Below, one piece after another: positions 12,282 to 26,200 of a DNA stretch of 64,000 nucleotides. Position numbers and translations under genes: made by a program. The DNA comes from Rosellinia necatrix. Its lineage: Eukaryota > Ascomycota > Sordariomycetes > Xylariales > Xylariaceae. How positions within the stretch are numbered: the first letter of the stretch is position 1; each line of letters starts with the position of its first letter. Below the pieces are notes generated by a model. That model saw only the letters and a list, made by a program, of their open reading frames with translations. It did no database searches and was not told the origin of the DNA. The stretch is taken from assembly GCA_021209875.1 (NCBI GenBank), contig JAGYVD010000004.1:806001-870000 (forward strand), written 5' to 3'.

Positions 12282-13966
12282 AGCTTTAACCTATTAATAA
12301 TAATATAAATAAAACAAATATTTGTTTTTTAATAGGCGTTATAAAAAATATAATTATATTAAATATAAAACATGTTTTTAAAAGTTTTTTCTATTTTATA
12401 ATCGTTAATACGCTTTTAGTTATTAATTAATAAATAATAAGCTATTTATACACCGTATTTTATATATATATTAAAGTTTACTAATTTTTTAAAATATTTG
12501 AAAATTGTTTTAGTTATAAGTTATAAAAACAATTTATTTTTAAACTTTGTTTTTTATTTAGTTTTATTAACACGTGTTTTTTTAGCAAGTTTTATAAAAT
12601 CTGTTTTAAATTAAATAAATTTAAATAAAAATATTTATTAAAATTTAATGCTTTATACTTAGCTTTTATTTTTTTAAAACGTTTATATTTTTATAAATAT
12701 TTTTAAATATTGTATAAAATTTTTAAATAGTATAATTATATTAAAATATTAGTTCAATAAATCAAAAATTACGTTTTTATAACTTTTTCATAAAATAAGA
12801 TTTAATATTGCTTATTTTATAAAATTATTTCTAAATTAGTTTATGTTAACTTTTAAAAATTTCTTATATTATAAGATTAAATTTTAAAATTAATGTTGTT
12901 TTTATAATTTTATCATAAAATTTCTTATTAAAATTTTAATGCATTTATAAGATTTTGTTTTAAAAACTTTTAAAAAAAATATTTTATATTTAATTATATA
13001 AATTGTCTCTTTATTAGTTTAATTTATATAAAGATTTTATAACCAGTTTTATTTTCTGGTTATTATTTTAAGTTTAGCTATAACGCAGTTTATAGCAGCG
13101 TTATTAAACCTTTTTTTTAATCTAAGCATAAAAAATGTTTAAAAAACGGTTTAACACAGCTTGTTTAATTTTTTCAAAAATTAATAAAATAACGTTAGAT
13201 GATTTTAAATTTTGTAGTGTAGTTTTTAAGTTTTTCTTTAGTTTTTTTTAATTTTTTGTTGCATTAAATTATATATGTTTCAAATTTTTAGCTTTTTAAA
13301 AACAATTTTTATTTATTTTATAATATATTATATAAAAAATCATAATATATTATTATTTATGAAAATCTTATTAGCATATATATTTAAAGTTTTATTTTAG
13401 TAAATAAAACAGCGGTAATACAAAATAATTTAGCTAAATTATCAAATATTTTAAAATTAATTAATTTTTGCTGTTTAATTTAATTAAAACATTTTTTTTA
13501 TAATCAGTTTTAATAAAAAATAGTTTGTTTATTTTTACTGGTTAAACTTATAAACTATTATATTAATAAACTCACAGCTTTAAAAAAAAACTTATTTATT
13601 TTTTTATATAATGTTTTTTTAAATTTAAAGTTTTAAATTAATAAATAAAATTTTAAAGCCAGCTTTATTAGCAGTTTTAAATATTAATTAGAGTTTTATT
13701 TTTAGTTTTTATTATAAATTATATTATAACAGGTTTTTAAAACTAAATTAAATATATTTAATTTTATATATATTATTTAAAACTTTATTAATAAAATAAT
13801 TCAAAAATTTAAACATTATATAAAACAAAGTTGCTTTTTAATATATTAAAATTTAATTTATTTTTAACTACTTTTAGCTTTTATAATAAAAATTATTTCA
13901 AAATTAAATAATAAAAGATTAAAAAATAGTTTTAATATTTTAAAATAAATTAAATAATTTATAAAT

Positions 13967-14214
13967 TATTATATTAATTATAAATACAAAGTTAAAGTTT
14001 TAATAACAAATAATATATTATATAAAAATTTATAAATAAAAAAAAAAAAAAAATAAATAAATAAAATTAGCCTACTACAATTCTGGCTAAGTGCAGGTGT
14101 GGGGTAAGTCTAGTCTATGCGCTACAGCTGGTCTGTGCGCACTAATTAGCAACAGGTGTACAGATGTCCTGCGCGTGTTGCGCACGCTACGGGAAGGACT
14201 AGTCGTCTGTACCT
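13967..14214 (+). repeat. Right LTR of element 1
   Basis: Aligns with 7,475-7,719. In its first 20 bases there are seven differences, all C-to-T or G-to-A on the + strand. The outer half (about 14,080-14,214) is nearly unmutated, including a GTGTTGCGCACGC word. The pattern mirrors the left LTR. Confidence 0.88.
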
Positions 14215-14219
14215 AATAT
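14215..14219. repeat. Target-site duplication AATAT, right
   Basis: Partner of 7,470-7,474. Confidence 0.85.
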
Positions 14220-17200
14220 TATAAATATCATATTTTTTTTTATATGTTTTATTAAATAAAATTTTTTTTGAAAAAACTAAAGTCTTATAATTTTTTATTG
14301 AATATTAAAACAATTTTTAAAAATATTATAATAAGAAAAACAGTAATAATAATTATTATTATAATAAAAACTATAATAATAATAATTTTTTAATTTTTTA
14401 GCTTAAATAGTTTTTATAACAGCAAATATGATTATATTATATTAAGGTAGTAACAATAGTTTATATTAAATATAGCAGCAAAAACAAATAAAAGCATACA
14501 TAAAATAAATAAAATAATATTAATATTTTTATTTTAAAACAAAAAACATTAATATCAAAAACTATATAGCTAATAAAAAAAATAATTTATATAAATATTT
14601 ATGTTTTTATTAATTATATTAAATTATTTTTAAAAATAAAAAATTTAACCATTAAACATGTAAGAAATAATTAATCTATTGAATTATTTATTAGCTATAT
14701 TAATCTTGTTTTAATAAAACCGCAAAGTTAACATTACCAACTATTATATGTAAAAAAGAACAGGCTTAAATAGACTGTTTAAAAAACTATAAAAGAATTT
14801 AAAAACATAAACTAGTAAAACGGTTGAAAAGTTTATAAAAAAAAACTGATGGAAAGAAATATCGCAGAAAATTAAAATATCATTTTTAAATGTTTTAAAT
14901 ATTAAATATAATGTATTAGAACTATTAAAACGTTATAAAAAATAATAAAAACTGCTATAAAATTATAAAAATATTTATAATTAATAAAAAATATAATTTT
15001 ATATTATGTTTAATTTTTAAATTTAAAAAACTTTAGTTAATTATAAATATAAAATAAAAAAAGCTTATATAAACAAAATATAAAGCTAAAAACCATATAT
15101 CAATATTAAATTAAAATAATATTAATAAATGTCATATTAGCTATTAAAATAACTTGTTAAAAAACTATAATTATTAATTTAATTAAAAAAAGTTTATAAA
15201 ATAATAAATATTTAAAAATTAAAGCTAAAATAGCTGCAAATATAGTTATAAATAATAATAAAAGTAGAGTAAAAGTTATAAGAACCAAAGTAGCAGCTGC
15301 AATAAAAGCTGCAAGCGTTAAAATTAAAACTATAATAACTATTAAAATTATAATTAAAAATGTGATTAAAAATATAAGTATAATTATAATTAAAATTAAA
15401 ATTAAAAATATCTTAATTATAAAAATTACAATTAAAATTAAAAAAAAATAATTAAGATGTATTTTATATATAGTTTATAAATATCAATATAAAAAGCAAA
15501 AACTAAGCAAAATAACAATAAAAACATGATTTTTTTATTTAATGTTAAATTAAATTCATATTTGTTATTAATATTATTAAAGTTATAAATTAAAATTTCT
15601 TTTAAAATTATCTGTGAAAATGTAATGTTTAAATTAAAGTAAAAAAATTTATGACATTTTTTTAATTATATATAAAAACACACATATAAATATTGTTTTT
15701 AAAAACTATTTTTATATTATTAATTTTTTAAACATTTGTGACATTTTATTAAAGCTAAAAATAAAACCATTAAAAAAAAAGAAATTGAATTATAATGCAT
15801 TAAAAACACGTATTAATATAATATATAAAACATCTAATAATGTTTTTAATTATAAAATCTTTATACTTAAGTCGCTAAATATTAATAATAAATATAATAA
15901 AATATTTTAATTAAATTATATATATTTATAAATTAATGCTGAGCTGTTTTTAAATAAATAAAACGAAAATATTTATATTAAGCTAAATATTAAAAAGGTT
16001 ATTATTACCAAATTTCTTTAAATATTTTATTATATAAAACAGCTTTTAATGAGATTAAATTTATTTTTTTAAAAAATAAATCGGTGGAACTTAACAAAAA
16101 CACAGGTTGATTTTTTATATTAAAAAAATACATATGAATATTGTAACAAATATAAAATGTCAGCTAAATCATTTACTAACAATAATAATAATTAATATAA
16201 TATCAAACATAAAAACAATTGTACATTTAAATAAAATAAATTATATAGTAAACTTTATAATAACTTTTATATTAAATTTATGAATAATTAACATGTTTAA
16301 TATTATATAAAAAATATTAAATATGAAATAAGAGGTTTAATTTTACCAATACAAAAGATTTTTTTATAAACGTAATATTTGATATAATAATTAATTTAAA
16401 AGTTTTAAAAAACGTTAAACTAAATTTTTTGATATTAAAAAATAAGCTTGAAATTAAAAACAATTTTTTTTTTTAAATATTAAAAAACTAAGCAACTTTT
16501 CACAACCTATCATTAAAAAATGTTTATATATATGCTAAATAAACATTTAAAGCTTTTTAATTTATAAAAATAATACTATTTTCTAATATTTAAAGAAATA
16601 GCAAAAAATAAATATTTTTAAAAAAACTATCAAAAAGCTTTTTATTAATAATTAATAAAAGATTAAATGAAATTTAAAATAGAATTTTTTATTAAATCTA
16701 ATATAAAAATATGCAATAATATTTATAAGAAGCTATATAAAATAAGTTAATAGTAATAAATAAATAAATTTATATTTTTGCTTATTTTGTTTTTATTATA
16801 TAATAAAAATATATAAAGTTAATGAAAGCTAAATAATAGTTAATTTTGCATAATTTAATAAAATAATTGTATTAAATAATTATTTATTGTTTTTATAAAA
16901 CGAAATAATTAAAAGTTTAATAAATTTAATATTAATTTTTAATATGTTTAAATTTTAACCATATATTCATAATAATTAATTTTTATAGCTTAAAATAATT
17001 TAAAAACTATTAAAAAATATAATAATTTTCTCATATATATATAAAATAAATAAACTATTATTATATATATATAAATAATATTATTATATATTTTAATAAT
17101 AATAAAATTATTTTAAATATTTTAAAATAATTTTAATATTATTTTATAAAAAAACATGATAATATTTTTTATAAAGTTTTTGTTAGCTATTTATTTATAA

Positions 17201-18133
17201 AATGTAAAACTTTATATAAACATTTTTAAATTATTAATTATTGCTAGATAAATATCAGGATTTTAATAATTAGTTTTTTAAAATGTTATAAGTTGTTAAA
17301 AATATTTTAAAACCCGCAGATATTTTTATAATGAAATTTTATTCTATATTTAATTAATAAAACTATTATAAAATTAAAAAATAATTTATTAGCAAAGAAA
17401 TATAAAAAGGAAATTTTAAATAAAATAAAACATTTTTCTTATATTTATAATATATATAATAAACTAATAAAAATAAAACTAATTTTTTTAAAGCTACTTA
17501 AAATTTTATTTATTATAAAATAATATTATAATATTATAATTTAAACCAACGGTTTTTTTATATAAATAAAATTAAAAACGTAGTTTTAGAGTTATATTAT
17601 TTTATATAAGGAATGAATATAACTAAAAGTTTAAAAACTTGATTTTATTAATATAAATAAAACTAATTATATATTGAACCTATACTTTATTATAAGCTAA
17701 AACTAAATGTAAATTATTTAAAATAAAAATAAGTTGTTTTATTAAAGCTGTTAAAAGATTATGAACAGTTATTTAATTTAACGCAAACAATATAATTATA
17801 TATATAAGCTATTTAATAATTAAAAATATAAGAGGTAAATATTATAAAATATGGCTGCTATAAATAATCTAAATATTACAAAGATTAATTTTTTAATATA
17901 TAGTTTTTTAACATAAATTTTAAATATGGGATTTATTAAAAAATTAAGCTATATATTAAAAATATTGAGCAGACTTAAATTAATATAAAACGTTATAAAT
18001 AAAATAAATAAATCATAAAAATTCAAAAAACAACTAATATTAAATAAAATATAAAACATAATAAAATATACAGCCGAAATAGTAATAAATAATAAATAAA
18101 AACCAGAATTTAAACAAAGTTATTAAATTAACA
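14220..18133. other. AT-rich, low-complexity sequence
   Basis: Nearly 4 kb without a gene, RNA gene or clear element boundary. The + strand is A-rich around 14,700-15,480, including AATTAAAATTAAAATTAAA-like runs at 15,330-15,460. Probably the remains of an element mutated beyond recognition by eye. Confidence 0.5.
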
Positions 18134-18138
18134 TACAG

Positions 18139-18410
18139 TGAAATGGCTGCAATGACAGCAGTTGAAACGATTCAACTATACCTTTGTGTTAAGAAGAAAA
18201 ACTAAGGTTGAAGAAAAGAGAACACTACATATAGGGCCGCCGGACAGAATTCCTACTTGTACATACTATTGGCCGTTCACTACATGACTGGCCTACCACA
18301 TTTACTACTCCATACCTGTACCTGCCTAGCCAGGTAGCCAATCAGGAATCGGCTGGCGGGTCGGCCAGCCAGCCAATCAGAGATCGCCATCATGGCTGTG
18401 GGCCATGACA
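18139..18410 (+). mobile_element. Solo LTR of the nested-element family
   Basis: A 272-bp sequence of nearly normal composition starting TG and ending CA, homologous along its length to the LTRs at 35,892-36,156 and 42,375-42,643. No partner LTR or interior adjoins it, so it is a solo LTR, normally produced by recombination between two LTRs. It is flanked by TACAG (18,134-18,138) and TATGG (18,411-18,415); these are one ancestral TACGG if each copy suffered one CpG transition on opposite strands. It is the best guide to the unmutated LTR of this family. Confidence 0.85.
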
Positions 18411-18532
18411 TATGGTATAATAAAATTTCAAACCAGCTAAATATTTTAAAGTTTTGTTAAAACAATAAAAACGTGATGATAATTTTTAACCCTAGGCATT
18501 TTTTTTTTTTTATAAATAGTTTATCTATATTA

Positions 18533-18680
18533 CCAACAGGGCACACCGCGCGGTATAAAAAGCATGTATTCTGAGGGGGAGCGTAAGCTTAATATAGGTT
18601 GCTTTTAATATAAAGCCACAGCTAAAAGTATAGCAACCGTATGTTTATTTTTTAGCGTTAAATTTAATATATAATAAGGC
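18533..18680 (+). repeat. Repeat T, copy 1 (plus orientation)
   Basis: Shared with 48,547-48,689 (reverse complement) and about 54,476-54,620 (direct). Landmarks are CAACAGGGCACACCGCGC, AGCATGTATT and a later GCTAAAAGTATA word. Composition is normal at the left tip and decays rightward, suggesting an outer element end facing right. With the inverted copy at 48.6 kb it could be one terminus of a single element. Its class is unknown. Confidence 0.75.
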
Positions 18681-18892
18681 TTAAAAAACGAAATAAAAAA
18701 ATATTTTATGTTATATATATTATTTATTAATTAAAAAAATTTAATTTTTTTTAATAGCTTGTTATTATTAAATAATAAACAAAATAAATTTAAAGCTATT
18801 TTAAGCTGAATATATTTGAAAATTAAAATTATAAAAAAAAAAATTGAATAATAAAACTTTAATTTTTATAAAACTTTATAATTTATATTAAT

Positions 18893-19045
18893 AATTGGGT
18901 TCTACTCCTAACTAGGCTAGCACTTATACGGACCAGTCCGGCCAGGACCCTTATAAAAGGCCTTGTTTACAACGCGTTTCTTACGTACGGGTTTTTTTTA
19001 TTACTTTATTTTTTTACCTTTTATAAAAAAAATTTCAACAGAAGT
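18893..19045 (+). repeat. Repeat A, copy at 18.9 kb
   Basis: Inverted partner of 3,060-3,216. The tip near 18,897 (GGGTTCTACTCC) is GC-normal and the sequence becomes more AT-rich to the right, where it runs directly into repeat R. The tip starts with TG one base earlier, as LTRs do, but no partner LTR is identified. Confidence 0.72.
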
Positions 19046-19510
19046 GTGGATCGATCTGTGGGAAAATTTATTAATTATTAAAAGGATGTTAATACTTTAG
19101 GAATGTTTAATATAAATAATCGAATTTATTAAAAAGCTTCTATTTAATATAATAAGCTACAGGTATTTATATATATTAATTATATAGTAGAAATGATTTT
19201 AAAAGTTGTTTTAGTTTTAAGCATGTAATATTTATAAATATAATATTAATATTATATTTTATATAAAAATATTTTTGTTTAAAAACTTTTAAAAGAAAAA
19301 TTTTAATTTAATAGCTAAACTGTTTTATATTATTAGATATTTTTAGATTAGTTAACTTATAAATTAATTTATTATTTTATTTTTTAATTGTTTTTTAGAT
19401 TTTTTATTTTAACTAGTTTTTTTCAAGCATTTTTTCACAAGTTAATTAGCTTATGTTTTAATAATACGCATGTTTTATTAATATAATTAGCTTGTTTATA
19501 TATAATAATA
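19020..19510 (+). repeat. Repeat R, full copy
   Basis: About 490 bp matching 44,000-44,485 in the same orientation and, in part, 1,894-2,080 inverted. Landmarks are GATCGATCT near 19,050 (also near 44,027), AAGCTACAGGTATTTATA near 19,152 (near 44,132) and ATAATTAGCTTGTTT near 19,485. The spacing between the two direct copies is 25 kb, but elements 3 and 2 account for about 21 kb of it. The two R copies may therefore once have been only about 4 kb apart. Confidence 0.72.
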
Positions 19511-20084
19511 AATAAAAATAAAATTATATAGCGCGGCTTTTTTTAAAGCTATAAATAGCTTGTTTTTAATTATATTAACACGTTTAAAAAATTTTCTTCC
19601 CAATATATATTTTTAATTATATTATTATTTTATATTTTAATTAAATTTAATATTTTTTTTTAACGTTTAGACGTAATTAATAATTTATTATCAGCTTAAT
19701 TATAAATTAACGTTGAATCTTTTATTTTTAACGTTTTCTTTTTTTTTAAAAATTTAAATATATAAGCTCTATATAATTTTTTGCTTATATATTTTATTAA
19801 ACTTATAATATCTTTATATAAAATATAGTTTTTTTTGTTATATTAAAATATTTTTTGTTTTTAATAAATTTATTGCTTATATTTATTAAAGCTGTAATTT
19901 TAATGTTTTATTATTATTATATTAATTTATAAATATTATTATAATTTATTATATATTATATGTATTATTTATATCATTTTTGTTTATATATTATTAATAT
20001 AATTTATTTATTAATACATCCTTAAATTATTAATAATTATTATAAATAATTATTAAAATTATTAAAATTATTATTAAGCTTACG

Positions 20085-20230
20085 TTTATGCTGCTTCTGC
20101 TGCTACTGCTGCTATTACTGCTGCTGCTGCTTTTACTGCTGCTGCTGTTTTTACTGCTGCTATAGCTACTTTTATTACTACTGCTACTATTAATGCTACT
20201 TTTATTGTTTTTATTATTTTTGCTGCTTAT
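20085..20230 (+). repeat. Imperfect CTG/CTA trinucleotide tract
   Basis: A run of CTG triplets interrupted by CTA, CTT and TTT triplets (main part 20,089-20,175), with a shorter CTG run at about 20,523-20,550. The pattern fits a decayed microsatellite or glutamine/leucine-type codon repeat after mutation. No reading frame survives. Confidence 0.7.
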
Positions 20231-22508
20231 ATTATTATAAATAATATTTTTAATATTTTCTTTACTGGTTTATAATTTATTTACATATAATATTTAAAAT
20301 TAAAAAGTAAATTAATTTATTTTAATCATATTCTCCCCCAAATCTATTTTTATTAAGCTTGTATAGTTTAAATTTAAGTTTAAATTTTAAAAATATATTA
20401 TTTTAAATTTTTTAAAGCTTTATTATAATTAATATTATTAAACTCCAGTTATTAAACTTTATATAGTTATATATATTATTTTTATTTACTGTTTTTAATT
20501 AAAATATTATATAATAAATAGCGCTACTGCTGCTGCTGCTAACGCTGCTTTTTATTTTATTTATTTATAGTTAAAACTAAGAAATATTATTTAAAAAATA
20601 TTTTATTTAAGCTATATTAATTTCATATTTATTAGTTAATTAAATAAATTATGCTTTTAAACTATTAAAGATAATATTTAATATTAACGTTATATTTTTA
20701 AATTTAAATATATTCTTTAGTTTATATTTTATTTTATATATTTTAGTTCATTAATTAATATATAATTAATAATTTAAAGTTAGCTTTTTATATATTTAAT
20801 TAATAATTAAACGTTTTTTATATTTTTATTTTATTTTTAATATTACAAGAAATTATTGTTATAAGCTTTTATTAATTATTAATTAATTTAAAATAAACTA
20901 TTTTAAATTTTAAGATTTTACTGCGTTAAATTTTTAATATTTTAATAAAAAAATAAAATATTATAACATTAAAAACATTTCTTTCTATAAATTTTTATAT
21001 TTTTATATATTTTTAATCATTTTAAACATTTATATTTTTATAGCTAGTTCTTTTTCATTTATTATTTTTCTTATATTTTCTATTTTTATTTTATTATACA
21101 GGTTATCTTTTAAACGCTGCTTAAAAATTTATTATAATTTAATTTTAAAATGTTTTTTAATATTTTTAAAAATCTTATAATTTAAAACTTTTCATAAAAA
21201 TTAAATATAAAAAGAATATTTTTGTAAAAGTTATATAAAGGTAAAAGTTTCAAAAATTTTTGCTTCGTTAGTTTTTTAATTAATTATTAAAAGTTTAAGC
21301 CAGCAGCTTATTAGTTTTTTATATTGTAATATAAATTGTTTAATTTATATAAAGCTTTAAAAGGTTTAAACTATGTTTATATAAAGTTTTTATAAAACTA
21401 TTTGCTAATATTTAATTAATAAAAAAATTTTATTATAAACAAGCGTTTTTAATATTTTTATTTAAGCTATATATTTTATATATTTATATGTTTAAACTTT
21501 ATAATAATTTTTTATATTTATTAATTATTTAATAAATTATTTAAATATTATTTAAATAAATTATTTATATTTTTTAAATTTAAAATAAAATTTTTAAACC
21601 GCTGTTTTAAAGCTGTTATTTTTTAATTACATAGTTTATAATAATAACTTTAATTTTTAATATAAAAATTAACGTTATATTTTGTTTAATAGCTTTTAAA
21701 AGTTATATGTTTATATAAAATATAATATATTTATATAAAAACGCTTAGTTTTTATATTATTTATAAATAACACGTTTTATATAATTAATAAAGCTTAAGC
21801 TATTAAATCTTTGTCTTTATATATAATTTTAAAAGTTTATATAATATAAATAATAAACTATTTAATCGGCTGTTTTATATAATTTAAGCTTAAAGTTATA
21901 AAATATTTTTATAATATTATAGCTATACATATTATATTTAGTTATAATATAATTATTATATAAAATATTAAGTTAATTTTTTTAATATGTTTTAATTTTT
22001 TTTAAAGTTTATTTTATATATTTTAATAATTTTTTGTATAATAATAATTTTTTAAAATTTAAACGTTCTTAATTAAATTAAATTAAGCGGCAACTTTTTA
22101 ATATATTAATTATATATTAATAGCAGCGTTTTTTTATATAGTTGTATATTATTTTAATTTTTAAAATTAAACCATATTTTTTATTTTTAAGCTTATAAGC
22201 TTTTTAATCTTATTAATAATTTTTTAGTTAATTTTATATTATTTTTTCATATATTATTAAAAATTGTTCATATAAAATAAAATAAGTATTTTATAATTTA
22301 AAATATAAAATAAATATAGTTTTTTATTAAATAGAATTATTTTAAAACGTTTTAAAATATAAAAAAAATTTATATTATAATAATAAAAGGTTTTATAGTT
22401 TATATAAAACTAGATTTAATAATATAGCTTTTTTTATTATTTAAAGCTATTTAATATTAAACATGCTATAAAAGTTTATTATTTTTAAAACTTTTAAAAA
22501 TATTAATA

Positions 22509-22513
22509 TTATA
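22509..22513. repeat. Target-site duplication TTATA, left
   Basis: Matches TTATA at 30,175-30,179, outside the other LTR of element 3. Confidence 0.85.
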
Positions 22514-22826
22514 TGTTGAATAGGCTTTGTATATGCAATACATGTACTGTTCACGCATAAAACAGAATATAACTTTTTGTTATATAATATTTATTATATT
22601 TAATTATTTTATTTAAATAATTATTATATATAATATTATTTTAAATTTTATATAAAAATTCTGCTAGTGTACAACTTATTAAAATAATAGCAATAATATA
22701 GCTTGTTTTATATATAAAACATATATGCTGTATATATATATATAATATATATGTTATATGTTTATATAAAATATATATATATATAATAGCTATAAATAAT
22801 TATAATTAATTGCTATAGTTTTAATA
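22514..22826 (+). repeat. Left LTR of element 3
   Basis: Begins TGTTGAATAGG. The outer part to about 22,560 is preserved; the inner part (22,700-22,800) is almost pure TA after mutation. The final base pair reads TA where the right LTR has CA, a single RIP-type change. Confidence 0.88.
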
Positions 22827-23099
22827 CTAGCTTTTTTTTATTAGTTATAGTTTTTATTTATATATTATTTTTGTTTATATATAATTGCTTATATATATAT
22901 AGTTGTTTATTTATATATAATTGTTTTTTTATATAAAGTTTCCTGCTTATATATAACTTTTAATTTATATACGCTTTATATAACTGCCGCTTAATACTTA
23001 AGCCCAGGCTTAAAGTTGCTAGCATGCTTTCTGCTGCTTAAATATATATATAGCTTTATTTATAGCTAACTTTTTGTTCTGCTGTTCTATTTATTTTTT

Positions 23100-23275
23100 T
23101 TTTTATATATATATATATATATATATGCACGTATATATATATATATAGTAGCTTTTTTTTTATACGGTATAAATGCTAACTTTTAAAAACTGCAGCATTA
23201 ATAATAATAATAATAATAATAATGTTTGCCGCTGCCTCTGCTGCTGCTGCCGCTGCTTTTATACTGCCTGCCTGC
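23100..23275. repeat. Simple repeats near the left end of element 3
   Basis: A (TA)n tract at about 23,104-23,150, an (AAT)n tract of about nine units at 23,197-23,223, and a CTGCTGCTGC-type run at 23,229-23,260. Together they create a spurious asparagine/cysteine-rich reading frame. No gene is supported. Confidence 0.75.
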
Positions 23276-26200
23276 CTCTGCTTTTGCCTCGCGCTTCTTT
23301 TAATAAAAAATGTTTTATAGTTTGTAAACTTTGTTTATATAAAAAAAAACGGCTGGGTAAAAGTTTATCGTTTTTTTATAAAAACTTAGGCCTGCTAAAC
23401 TTTAATATAGTTTTTATATATTAATATACGTAATTCTTTTTTTTTTTTAAGCAGATAACTATTTATATGTTTTTGTTTTTTTTTTTGCTAACAGGTTTTT
23501 ACGTGCGACAAAATGCTAAAAATGCTGTTGCCGCTACTTTTTTTTACAACATTTTGTTTTAAGTAGCAGCTTTAAATGTTTTTATAAACGTTTAAGCTAA
23601 GTTTATCTGTTATAAAAGCTATTTTTAAGCTTTTTTAGTTTAAAACTAAAAAGTTTAATATTTAAAAACGTGCGTAAATAAACCACGTAATAACTGCTGC
23701 TATAATCAGAAAGTTTTATTTAGCTTATATTATTAAATTTTTAATTTTTAAAAAAATCCTTGCGTTTTTTATGTTTAGCGTTTATATAAAACGCGATATT
23801 TTAATTATAATTAAAAAAAAAAAAAAATAAATTTGTTTTTTGTTTTTTTCTATGTTTTGTTTTTATATATAAATAACATAAAAATAAAATATAGTCTATA
23901 TAAATATAAAAGTAAAAATATAGTCTGTATAAACATAAAAATAAAAAATGTAGCTTATATATAGTTTTTTTTTTCGTGCGTAAAAAAAAGAAAAAAAAAA
24001 GTAACTTTTAATTTTTTTTTTTTTTTAAAAAAAAAATTAATTGTTGTACGTAAATAAAAAAATATAAAGCTTAAAGTTTATTATATTAGTTTATTTATAG
24101 ACCGTAAACTTTTAAGCTTTACTAGTTTTAGTTAAAAATTAAACTTAAAACATACAACAGCTAACTATTATATATATTACTATTATATTACTAAAGCTTG
24201 TTTTTTAAAAAGTTAGGCTTTTAATAATAATTATATATTTTTTGTATAAATAAAATAAAGTTTAGGCTATTGTTATACAAAAAAAAAATTAAAAATATTT
24301 AAAAATAAAAAAAATAATAAAAAAATAGCAAAGTCCGGGGTTTATAGTGTTTTTTATAAATTTTAAACTTTATAAGCTTTAGCTAAAAATTAAACCTAGG
24401 TTATATAATAGTTAAATATAATATATATTATTATTATATTATTAAGGCCTGTTTTTTTAAAAGTTAGGTTTTTAGTTATGTTTATATTTTTATTATATAA
24501 TAAAATAAAATTTATATTATTATTATATAAAAAATAATGTTTGTTATTATATAAACTTTGTTTTTTATTGTTTTTATTTTTAGTTTATTTTATATACGCT
24601 TTAATTTATATAATGAGTTTATTTATAAATATTAAGTTTTTAAAGCTTAGTTTAGCTTTTATTTAATAAATATGTTTATTAAATTATTAGCACTATTAAT
24701 TTATTATATTTTAAAAATTTTTTTTTATATAATTTTAAAACAATATAATATTTATTATTAAACGTTTTTTATATTATATTTAGCTTAATTAAACAGTTAT
24801 ATAATAATTTTAAATTTAAACATAAAACTATTAAAACTAAAAAAACGTTTAAAATAGCTAAAATGTTTTAAATTATTATATGTAAAGCTATTATATTATT
24901 AAATCTATTAATTATATTATATAGCTTATTTATTAAAACATTTTAAATAATTTTTTATATTTGCTAAAGTTTTAAGATATAATATTTTTAATTATTTTAA
25001 AACTTAATTTTTTTTATATAATGCTTTATTATTAATATAATAAAAATTTAAACTAAAATTTATATTAATATTATTTATAAAAATCTGTTAATAAAAATAA
25101 ATAATTTTATTTATGTTAGGTTTAATAATATAAAAATTAAACTTTGTTTAAAATTGTTTATTTATTATTAGATTTTTAGTTTAAATTTTTAATATTGTTT
25201 AAAGCTGGATTAATTATTTAAGCAGCTATTAATAAGTTATATAAAGCTTTTAATTAATATATACTATTAATATAAGCTTTTTAGCCTGCTATAAAATATA
25301 GTTTTACGCAGTTTTTATTATATAAATATTAATTTAAGCTAGTTGTTTATTTTATTTTTTATATTAAAATAATATTTTTTTATATAATAATATAATTTAG
25401 CTGCTATTAAATTTAATTAAATATTTTAATCGAAATATTTTTTTAGCTTTATATAAAAGTTAGCTTGTTTTAGCTTATATTTTTTTTTTAAAAAGTTTAA
25501 TATAATAAAACTAAATATATTATTTATTTATAATCTAGTAGTACTAAAATTTTTAATTATTTTATTATATATAATAAATATAAGTTATATATAAATATAA
25601 ATATATTTAATTGTTTTTAATTATATTAATAATAAATTTTAAATTAATACAGCTTTAATTTTATTAGTTTATATAATAATTATATAATTTTAAAATTATT
25701 TTTTAAAATATTTTAACTTAAGTTTATTAAATAGTTATATAAAGATTTTTTTGCTAGTTTGTTTTTAATTATATATACGCTTTTATAATATTTTAAAGTT
25801 TGCTTAAAATATTATAATTATAAATTAGCAAAATTTAAATATTAGCTATAATTTTAGTTTATTTATTAAATAATTAAAGATTATATAAATATTATTTTTT
25901 TCGGCGTTATTATATTTTTATATAACAAGTTTTAATTTTTATATAATGAGGTTGTTTTTTTTATTTTTATATAAGTTTGGATTTAAAAATTTAAGCTTTA
26001 CTATGTTTAAATTTAATATATTTAATAAACTAAAATATTTTTATATAATAAAGTTATTAATTTTAGTTATATTTAATTTTTAAATAATATTTTAATGTAA
26101 TAATTATATTGTTTTTCTAAAGTTTTATTATTAAAACATACGCCTACTGTTTTTTTGCTATTATAAAAATATTATTTAGTTTTTATATAAATATAGCTTA

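Larger units (their letters stand above)
7475..14214. mobile_element. LTR retrotransposon element 1 (RIP-degraded)
   Basis: A 6,740-bp element bounded by direct LTRs of 245 and 248 bp and flanked by a 5-bp duplication (AATAT). Its interior aligns by eye with that of element 2 at both ends: just inside the left LTRs at about 7,720 and 30,830, and around 12,300-12,950 and 35,275-35,890. It is therefore the same family at nearly the same size (6,740 against about 6,604 bp once the nested insertion is removed). All coding potential has been destroyed and no gag or pol motif can be read. The + strand is T-rich over much of the interior, which would fit a coding strand on the minus side, but that is weak. 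An unrelated 177-bp element (B) is inserted at 12,108-12,281. Confidence 0.9.

Noticed and set aside
23173..23424. 83-codon open frame in element 3
   Set aside because: It is produced by AAT and CTG simple repeats and encodes an Asn/Cys-rich low-complexity string with no domain.
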